Shown here: positions 1-5,339 of the stretch, piece by piece
Position numbering within the stretch: position 1 is the first letter of the stretch
Layout: each line of letters begins with the position of its first letter
NCBI GenBank assembly: GCA_028866445.1
Contig: JAGWIE010000118.1
Coordinates: forward strand, 1-5,339
DNA from: Rhodospirillales bacterium
GTDB lineage: Bacteria > Pseudomonadota > Alphaproteobacteria > Acetobacterales > Acetobacteraceae
Reading direction: 5' to 3'
Length of the DNA stretch: 5,339 bases
Program-made: the position numbers and the translations under genes
Notes under the pieces: generated by a model
Seen by the model: the letters and a program-made list of their open reading frames with translations, nothing else
What the model was told of the DNA's origin: nothing
The model's database searches: none

Positions 1-399
1 CCGGTGCGGGTGGAAACCATCGAGAATCACAAAATGCACGCCGAGCGCGGCTACATCACCGAAGAGACCGCCCAGCGCATCAATGCAGCCAAGGCGGCAG
101 GCCAGCGCATCATCCCCATCGGCACCACCGCCCTGCGCCTGCTGGAATCCGCCGCCACGGATGACGGCGTTTTAAAGCCCTTCGATAATGAAACAGCTAT
201 TTTCATCTATCCCGGCTACCGCTTCAAAATCGCCGATGCTTTGTTCACCAACTTCCACCTGCCGCACTCCACCCTGCTGATGCTGGTCAGCGCCTTCGCG
301 GGCACCACCCGCATCAAATCCGCCTACGCCCACGCCATCGCCAATGGCTACCGCTTCTACTCCTACGGCGATGCGTGTTTGCTGGAACGCGCGGCGTAA
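1..399 (+). CDS. queA: S-adenosylmethionine:tRNA ribosyltransferase-isomerase, C-terminal part (5' end outside window)
   Basis: QueA transfers and isomerises the ribosyl group of S-adenosylmethionine onto 7-aminomethyl-7-deazaguanine at tRNA position 34, giving epoxyqueuosine. It is a cytoplasmic enzyme. The frame is open from base 1, and 132 codons remain of a protein that is usually about 350 aa, so this is the last third. Visible family signatures are RVETIENHKMHAE near the start, GTTALRLLES in the middle, and near the end PGYRFKIADALFTNFHLPHS, followed by TLLMLVSAFAG and YRFYSYGDACLL. These match the conserved QueA C-terminal block well. The family often has TTS where TTA is seen here, a minor change. 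The stop is TAA at 397-399, and tgt follows after 37 nt on the same strand. An internal GTG at position 4 is in frame but is not the true start. Family assignment is confident; the N-terminus cannot be seen. Confidence 0.96.
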   Translation, partial: PVRVETIENHKMHAERGYITEETAQRINAAKAAGQRIIPIGTTALRLLESAATDDGVLKPFDNETAIFIYPGYRFKIADALFTNFHLPHSTLLMLVSAFAGTTRIKSAYAHAIANGYRFYSYGDACLLERAA

Positions 400-436
400 G
401 CTGGCACTTCTCCGCCATCCCCGCTAATCCCCTCCC

Positions 437-1564
437 ATGACCACCCCAGATTTCTCCTTCACCCTGGCGGGCCAAAACGGCCAGGCCCGCGCCGGGTTGC
501 TGAAAACCGCCCATGGCGAGGTGCCCACCCCCACCTTCATGGCAGTCGGCACTGCGGGCACGGTGAAGGCCATGACAGCGGATGCCGTCCGCGCCACGGG
601 TGCCAAAATCGTCCTCGGCAACACCTACCACCTCATGCTCCGCCCCACGGCCGAGCGCGTGGCGCGCCTCGGCGGCCTGCATAAAATGATGGACTGGCCC
701 GGCCCCATCCTCACCGATTCCGGCGGCTTCCAGATCATGTCTCTCGCCAAGCTCCGCAAGCTGGAGGAAAAGGGCGTCACCTTCCGCTCGCATATCGACG
801 GCACGGCCCACGAGCTGACCCCCGAGCGCTCCACCGAAATCCAGCATCTGCTGGATGCCACCATCACCATGCAGCTCGATGAATGCACCAAATTCCCCGC
901 CACCCACGCGGAAGCAGCGGCATCCATGCGGCTTTCCACCCGCTGGGCCCAACGCTCGCGCGATGCCTTCATCAAACGCCCCGGCTACGGCCAGTTCGGC
1001 ATCATGCAAGGCAATGTCTACGAGGATCTGCGCCGCGAATCCGCCGCCGCATTAGTCGGCATGGATTACGAAGGCTACGCCATCGGCGGCCTCGCCGTGG
1101 GTGAAGGCCAGCAGACCATGTTCTCCGTGCTGGATTACTGCACGGATTTCCTCCCCGCCCAGAAACCCCGCTACCTCATGGGCGTCGGCACGCCAGACGA
1201 CCTCCTCGGCGCCGTCGCCCGCGGGGTGGACATGTTCGACTGCGTGATGCCCACCCGCGCCGGGCGCACCGCCCGCGCCTTCACCTCCAATGGCATCTTC
1301 AACATGCGTAACGCCCGGCATATCGACGATGCCCGCACACTCGACGAAAATTGCCCCTGCCTCTGCTGCACCCGCCACACCAGGGCCTACCTGCACCACC
1401 TCTTCCGTGCCGAGGAAATGCTGGGGCCGATGCTCCTCACCATCCACAACCTCACCTATTACCAAAGCCTGATGCACGGTGCCCGCGAAGCCATTCTGAA
1501 CCAGAATTATGATGCCTATTGCGCCCAAACGCGCGAAACCTGGCAGAGAGGACCTGATTCATGA
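437..1564 (+). CDS. tgt: queuine/preQ1 tRNA-guanine transglycosylase
   Basis: Tgt swaps guanine 34 of tRNA-Asp, -Asn, -His and -Tyr for preQ1 in bacteria. The 375-aa product has the usual bacterial length. Key residues are visible by family comparison. TDSGGFQ holds the general acid Asp94, QLDEC holds the substrate-binding Asp148, and RGVDMFDCVMPTR holds the nucleophile Asp268. The zinc site is Cys306, Cys308 and Cys311 (in ENCPCLCC) plus His337 (in TIHNL). GNTYHL near residues 61-66 and the YAIGGLAVGE block near 214-223 are also typical. The ATG at 437 gives a normal N-terminus, although no clear Shine-Dalgarno precedes it in the pyrimidine-rich 37-nt gap after queA. Its TGA overlaps the queF ATG in an ATGA arrangement, indicating translational coupling. 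Nothing is missing or broken. Confidence 0.98.
   Translation: MTTPDFSFTLAGQNGQARAGLLKTAHGEVPTPTFMAVGTAGTVKAMTADAVRATGAKIVLGNTYHLMLRPTAERVARLGGLHKMMDWPGPILTDSGGFQIMSLAKLRKLEEKGVTFRSHIDGTAHELTPERSTEIQHLLDATITMQLDECTKFPATHAEAAASMRLSTRWAQRSRDAFIKRPGYGQFGIMQGNVYEDLRRESAAALVGMDYEGYAIGGLAVGEGQQTMFSVLDYCTDFLPAQKPRYLMGVGTPDDLLGAVARGVDMFDCVMPTRAGRTARAFTSNGIFNMRNARHIDDARTLDENCPCLCCTRHTRAYLHHLFRAEEMLGPMLLTIHNLTYYQSLMHGAREAILNQNYDAYCAQTRETWQRGPDS
1546..1552 (+). promoter_or_regulatory. Shine-Dalgarno for queF inside the tgt 3' end
   Basis: The sequence GAGAGGA ends 8 nt before the queF ATG at 1561 and lies within the last codons of tgt. It is one of the clearest ribosome-binding sequences in the window. 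It supports the 4-nt ATGA overlap as the real queF start. Seen directly; its function is inferred. Confidence 0.7.
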
Positions 1565-1975
1565 GCGATGACCGTTACGCCGGGCTGCAACAGCTCGGCG
1601 CCAAAACCGAACAGCCCGCCAGCCCGGAAGAAGCCGTGTTGGAGCGTGTGCCCGCCAAAACCGGCGGCAAAAACGCCGTTGTGCGTTTCGTCTGCCCGGA
1701 ATTCACCTCCCTCTGCCCGCTTACCGGCCAGCCGGATTTCGCCCATATCGTCATCGACTACATCCCCAACGACTGGCTGGTGGAAAGCAAAAGCCTCAAA
1801 CTCTTCTTCCATTCCTTCCGCAACCATGGCGGCTTTCATGAAGCCTGCACCTTGATGATCGCGGACCGGCTGATCGAACTCCTGGCCCCGAAATGGCTCC
1901 GCATCGGCGCTTATTGGTACCCGCGCGGCGGCATTCCCATCGACGTATTCTGGCAAACCGGCAAACCGCCTGAAG

Positions 1976-3052
<1,077 letters not shown>

Positions 3053-3115
3053 CGAGAATCCCACAATCGGCCATTCATCGGCGTCGATGCGCGGCAGCTT
3101 TGCGCCCCGTTACCG

Positions 3116-3136
3116 TCACTCCCGCATTTGGAGTGA
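3116..3136. repeat. perfect 7-bp inverted repeat between convergent genes, possible transcript-end hairpin
   Basis: TCACTCC (3116-3122) and GGAGTGA (3130-3136) are exact reverse complements around a 7-nt loop. The hairpin lies between the end of queG (3052) and the end of the minus-strand gene (3157), where a shared terminator would be expected. No T-run follows on either strand, so it is not a standard intrinsic terminator. A second small hairpin, CATCG-GCGT-CGATG, lies at 3076-3089. The rest of the 104-nt gap shows nothing recognisable. Confidence 0.35.
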
Positions 3137-3156
3137 AGAGTCGAAAGCGGTCATTC

Positions 3157-3561
3157 TCACTGTGGGTTTTTCTTTGGCCGTGGTACTAGTTTGAAATTTC
3201 CTAGATAGTTCCCAAAATGCTTACGCACCATTTGAACCGAGAGTCTGTAAAGACCTCTATTATATGTTGAGTTTTTTCTGGCTGTATTCTTAGGAATGAT
3301 AAATATCTGATAGGGACTTTTGTCGATTAGGACGACTGCGAGCCAATCGAATTCATCTGGCCGGAAGTTGATTGGACTAGTTCCACGGCATTTAACAGAG
3401 ATCTTTTGCAATCGCTTACCTTCTGGTGCCGCAATAACATCGTATCCTGGCCAGTTCACCGGAGCAATGAACGAGGGGATACCACTCAGAGTAAGATTCG
3501 CCGCGACCAGCATCTCCGCTGCGTCTCCCATTTGTTTTGAGGTAAATCTTTTATCATTCAT
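3157..3561 (-). CDS. hypothetical protein with PD-(D/E)XK nuclease-like features
   Basis: No named family is recognised for this 134-aa protein. Its layout resembles a minimal PD-(D/E)XK nuclease core. An N-terminal helix contains GDAAEMLVAANLTLSG with Glu16. A strand holds PGYDVIAA with Asp41, and a next strand holds KISVKCR with Lys57. The strand-rich stretches DWLAVVLID (72-80) and YQIFIIPK follow. The usual acidic or glutamine residue two before the lysine is Ser55, so activity is uncertain. The C-terminus is basic (RPKKNPQ). There is no signal peptide or membrane segment. The start is ATG with AGGG 7 nt upstream. The gene has about 44% G+C, far below both flanking operons, and faces queG convergently, which suggests recent acquisition. 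It has no partner gene in the window, so a role in defence, phage or DNA metabolism is only a guess. Confidence 0.8.
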   Translation of the reverse strand: MNDKRFTSKQMGDAAEMLVAANLTLSGIPSFIAPVNWPGYDVIAAPEGKRLQKISVKCRGTSPINFRPDEFDWLAVVLIDKSPYQIFIIPKNTARKNSTYNRGLYRLSVQMVRKHFGNYLGNFKLVPRPKKNPQ

Positions 3562-3568
3562 GTCTTGA

Positions 3569-3572
3569 CCCT
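3569..3572 (-). promoter_or_regulatory. Shine-Dalgarno of the minus-strand nuclease-like gene
   Basis: Read on the minus strand, AGGG lies 7 nt before the ATG whose last-read base pair is at 3559. This good spacing supports the ATG at 3561 as the start and the reading frame as genuine. Confidence 0.6.
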
Positions 3573-3596
3573 ATTTCGCGCCTTATGAAGAATCTT

Positions 3597-3636
3597 CAAG
3601 TTCTTCTTAGAACTGGTACGGTTCAAGAACAACTTG
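3597..3636. repeat. long imperfect inverted repeat (hairpin) upstream of the nuclease-like gene
   Basis: The arm at 3597-3613 pairs with the arm at 3621-3636 around the 7-nt loop TGGTACG. Fifteen base pairs form, with one bulged A (3609) and one C-C mismatch (3603/3630). The hairpin sits 35-75 nt upstream of the minus-strand gene's start. It could be a 5' leader hairpin of that transcript, a dyad operator, or the scar of a mobile sequence. No T-run follows on either strand, so it is not an intrinsic terminator. The structure is seen directly; the function is unknown. Confidence 0.6.
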
Positions 3637-3846
3637 CAGCCACCTTTAAATGAAAGAAGTGTGCCGGGAAGCTTAAGTTATGTCCGTGTTTTTTAATGTT
3701 AACTTTGAACCCGCTATTCCACTTACGGCCCTTTACATCCAAAAATATTCCACTCACGCATCAAACCCATGTCAATCATTTTTCTCCAAAACCAAAATCC
3801 CGCATCCTCAATCCCTAACACGCCGTTATTCGCCAAATTCCCCACC

Positions 3847-3866
3847 AATGTTCCACGTGGAACATT
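3847..3866. promoter_or_regulatory. parS: parS centromere-like site (ParB binding palindrome)
   Basis: The 20-bp sequence is a perfect palindrome. Its 16-bp core TGTTCCACGTGGAACA (3849-3864) fits the conserved chromosomal parS pattern, TGTTTCACGTGAAACA, with symmetric C/G changes at position 5 of each half that occur in alphaproteobacterial parS sites. ParB binds such sites, loads as a CTP-dependent clamp, and with ParA segregates the replication origin region. parS sites are normally clustered near oriC, so this window is probably origin-proximal. The site lies 80 nt upstream of the accD start codon in noncoding DNA. parA and parB are not in the window. Confidence 0.88.
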
Positions 3867-3945
3867 CCCAGAACACCCGCCTCCCCACGCACCCCACCCC
3901 CCCAATCCTTCCCATCCCCGCCCAAACCGGCTAAATCCCTACCCC
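3867..3945 (+). promoter_or_regulatory. C-rich, G-poor accD leader, possible Rho-utilisation-like region
   Basis: Of these 79 bases 48 are C and only 6 are G, including a run of seven C at 3897-3903. Such unstructured C-over-G stretches in a nascent RNA resemble Rho-loading regions. Because the tract ends at the accD start codon, it would lie in the accD 5' untranslated RNA, if transcription starts upstream of it. It also leaves accD without a visible Shine-Dalgarno. The composition is measured here; a regulatory role is speculation. Confidence 0.3.
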
Positions 3946-4806
3946 ATGAGCTGGCTTACCGAATTCGTCCGCCCCAAAATCCGCACTTTGCTTGGCCGCA
4001 AGGAGGCGCCGGATAATCTCTGGCATCAATGCCCCTCCTGCCAGCAGATGATCTTCCATACCGAGCTGGATGCAGGCAAAAAAGTCTGCCCGCATTGCGG
4101 CTTCCACATGCGCGCCAAAGCGGCAGACCGCCTTTCCTGGACCTTCGATGACGGCGTCTTCACCCGCATCGAACTCCCCAAAGCCACGCCAGACCCCTTA
4201 AAATTCCGGGACCAGAAGCGCTACGCGGACCGGACGAAGGAAGCCCGGGACAAAACCAGGCAGGATGACGCCATCCTCGTCGCCCACGGCACCGTCGGCG
4301 GGCAAGATACAGTGGTCGCCGCCATGTCGTTCGAGTTCATGGGCGGCTCCATGGGCTCGGCGGTGGGGGAAGGGCTGGTGGCCGCCGCCCGCCTCGCCGT
4401 GCTGCAAAATGCGCCGCTCATCGTCTACACCGCCTCCGGCGGTGCGCGGATGCAGGAAGGTGCGATAAGCCTCATGCAAATGCCCCGCTCCATCATCGCC
4501 AGCCAGATGGTGAAGGAAGCCGGGCTGCCCTACATCGTGGTGCTGACAGACCCCACAACCGGCGGCGTCACCGCCTCCTTCGCCATGCTGGGGGATATCC
4601 AGATCGCTGAGCCCGGCACGCTCATCGGCTTCGCCGGTGCCCGCGTTATCGAACAAACCGTGCGCGAGAAACTGCCCGAGGGCTTCCAGCGCGCCGAATA
4701 TCTGCACCAGCACGGCATTATCGACATGGTGGTGAAGCGCGGCGAACTCACCGCCACGCTGGCCCGCCTCATCTCGCTCGCCACGGCCAACAAGAAGGCC
4801 GCTTGA
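3946..4806 (+). CDS. accD: acetyl-CoA carboxylase carboxyltransferase subunit beta
   Basis: AccD pairs with AccA to form the carboxyltransferase that moves the carboxyl group from carboxybiotin-AccB to acetyl-CoA, making malonyl-CoA for fatty acid synthesis in the cytoplasm. The 286-aa product has normal length. The N-terminal zinc ribbon has Cys29 and Cys32 (CPSC) with Cys48 and Cys51 (CPHC). The crotonase-like core shows FMGGSMGSAVGEG (131-143), ASGGARMQEG (163-172), and PTTGGVTASFAMLGD (203-217) with LIGFAGARVIEQT after it. The ATG at 3946 is chosen because MSWLTEFVRPKIRTLLGRKE is the family N-terminus. The frame stays open to 3769, but that extension is low-complexity and reads through the parS palindrome. 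No Shine-Dalgarno is evident. folC overlaps its stop codon, so both probably share one transcript. Confidence 0.98.
   Translation: MSWLTEFVRPKIRTLLGRKEAPDNLWHQCPSCQQMIFHTELDAGKKVCPHCGFHMRAKAADRLSWTFDDGVFTRIELPKATPDPLKFRDQKRYADRTKEARDKTRQDDAILVAHGTVGGQDTVVAAMSFEFMGGSMGSAVGEGLVAAARLAVLQNAPLIVYTASGGARMQEGAISLMQMPRSIIASQMVKEAGLPYIVVLTDPTTGGVTASFAMLGDIQIAEPGTLIGFAGARVIEQTVREKLPEGFQRAEYLHQHGIIDMVVKRGELTATLARLISLATANKKAA
4794..4798 (+). promoter_or_regulatory. Shine-Dalgarno for folC inside the accD 3' end
   Basis: GAAGG ends 4 nt before the proposed TTG start at 4803. The spacing is slightly short, but this is the only purine-rich match nearby. It supports initiation at the accD stop codon rather than at the in-frame ATG at 4881. 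Confidence 0.45.
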
Positions 4807-5339
4807 CGAACGAACGGCAAAACGGGGCAAACACCCCCTTCAGCGCGGCGCTGGAGCGTCTGCACAGCCTCTACCCGCGCATGATCGACCTGAAGATCGA
4901 CCGGCTGGAGCGGTTGCTGGCGGCACTGGGTTCGCCTGAAACCCACCTGCCGCCGGTGCTTCACGTGGCGGGCACCAACGGCAAAGGCTCGGTCTGCGCC
5001 ATCGCCCGCGCGGTGGCCGAGGCTGCGGGGTTGCGGGTGCATGTGTTCACTTCCCCGCATCTGGTGCGGTTCAACGAACGCATCCGCCTCGCGGGCAAAC
5101 TGGTGACAGACGAACAACTGGCCGAGGCGCTGGACGCCATAGAGGCCGCCAACCAGACCAACGAAATCACGGTGTTCGAGGCGATCACCGCCGCCGCCTT
5201 CTGGCTGTTCGCCCGTATTCCGGCTGATCTCTGCATCGTCGAGGTAGGTTTGGGCGGACGGATGGATGCCACCAACGTCGTCTCCCCTGCCGCCTGCGCC
5301 ATCACCTCTATCTCGCTGGACCATCAGGAGTTCCTGGGC
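4803..5339 (+). CDS. folC: folylpolyglutamate/dihydrofolate synthase, N-terminal part (3' end outside window)
   Basis: FolC is a Mur-ligase-type ATP-dependent enzyme that makes dihydrofolate from dihydropteroate and adds glutamates to folates. The visible 179 residues cover the start of the ATPase domain. HVAGTNGKGS at 54-63 is the P-loop, FTSPHLVRFNERIR (82-95) is the family signature, and EVGLGGRMDATNVV (147-160) followed by SISLDHQEFLG is typical. The frame has no ATG before codon 27. The proposed TTG at 4803 overlaps the accD TGA (TTGA) and keeps the conserved ALERLHSLYPR segment, which the ATG at 4881 would cut off. GAAGG upstream supports this start. The gene continues past the window end; the full protein is usually about 430 aa. 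Family assignment is confident; the start is an inference. Confidence 0.93.
   Translation, partial: MTNERQNGANTPFSAALERLHSLYPRMIDLKIDRLERLLAALGSPETHLPPVLHVAGTNGKGSVCAIARAVAEAAGLRVHVFTSPHLVRFNERIRLAGKLVTDEQLAEALDAIEAANQTNEITVFEAITAAAFWLFARIPADLCIVEVGLGGRMDATNVVSPAACAITSISLDHQEFLG

Larger units (their letters stand above)
3562..3945. other. 384-nt divergent intergenic region with hairpin, parS and C-rich leader
   Basis: This gap separates the minus-strand nuclease-like gene from accD, so it should contain the promoters of both. It is AT-rich in its first 280 nt, with T-runs such as that at 3689-3694. It becomes extremely C-rich after 3866. It holds the imperfect hairpin at 3597-3636 and the 20-bp palindrome at 3847-3866, both listed separately. 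No -35/-10 pair close to consensus could be assigned for either gene. Two overlapping open frames run through it, one of them extending accD upstream to 3769. Their composition (many Pro, Ser, Asn and Thr residues) and their lack of family resemblance make them unlikely to be translated. Confidence 0.7.

Noticed and set aside
314..1009. Long minus-strand and alternate-frame open frames opposite tgt, queG and accD
   Set aside because: They are by-products of high GC content opposite genes with clear family matches. Their Gly/Ala/Arg-rich translations resemble no known protein.
3166..3171. T-run on the plus strand as a queG intrinsic terminator
   Set aside because: No stable stem directly precedes it, and it lies inside the 3' end of the minus-strand gene.
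3606..3633. Possible minus-strand promoter for the nuclease-like gene (TTGTTC, 17 nt, TAAGAA)
   Set aside because: Both boxes match consensus at only about half the positions, and they lie within the inverted repeat, so the match carries little weight.
3680..3934. 84-codon plus-strand open frame in the intergenic region
   Set aside because: It has low-complexity composition and no family resemblance, and its MFHVEH segment is simply the parS palindrome translated. No convincing ribosome-binding site was seen.
3769..3945. Upstream extension of the accD frame starting at ATG 3769
   Set aside because: The 59 extra residues are Pro/Asn/His-rich, run through the parS palindrome and the C-rich tract, and precede the standard AccD N-terminus at 3946.
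3157..3945. Transposon or integron insertion
   Set aside because: No transposase, integrase, terminal inverted-repeat pair or target-site duplication could be found around the low-GC gene.
4959..4974. Second CACGTG-centred parS-like match
   Set aside because: Only the left half resembles parS. It is the coding sequence for LHVAG at the FolC P-loop, so the match is coincidental.

Overview
The window looks like a piece of an alphaproteobacterial chromosome. The coding regions are GC-rich (two 60-base samples gave 65% and 75% G+C). accD and folC are adjacent and overlapping, the AccD and QueG proteins read like alphaproteobacterial versions, and a ParB-type parS palindrome is present. Genus or species cannot be told from this sequence.

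Positions 1-3052 (+ strand) hold a compact late-queuosine operon: the 3' end of queA, then tgt, queF and queG. QueF reduces preQ0 to preQ1. Tgt exchanges preQ1 for G34 of GUN-anticodon tRNAs. QueA adds the epoxycyclopentanediol from S-adenosylmethionine, and QueG reduces epoxyqueuosine to queuosine. All steps from preQ0 to Q-tRNA are therefore encoded together. The preQ0-making genes (folE, queD, queE, queC) are not in view. tgt and queF overlap by 4 nt, and queF and queG overlap by 14 or 50 nt depending on the queG start.

Positions 3053-3945 break this pattern. A short gap with a small perfect hairpin is followed by one low-GC gene (about 44% G+C) on the minus strand. Its 134-aa product resembles a minimal PD-(D/E)XK nuclease fold, with no recognised function. 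Upstream of it is a strong imperfect hairpin (3597-3636). Next comes a 20-bp perfect palindrome (3847-3866) whose core matches the chromosomal parS centromere site. A very C-rich, G-poor leader then runs into accD.

Positions 3946-5339 (+ strand) hold accD, complete, and the first 179 codons of folC, which probably starts at a TTG overlapping the accD stop. AccD supplies the carboxyltransferase beta subunit for malonyl-CoA synthesis, and FolC glutamylates folates. They share an operon but not a pathway.

No tRNA, rRNA, CRISPR array, insertion sequence or riboswitch was recognised. The points most worth following up are the parS site and the foreign-looking nuclease-like gene beside it. The window does not show a clear new multi-gene system.
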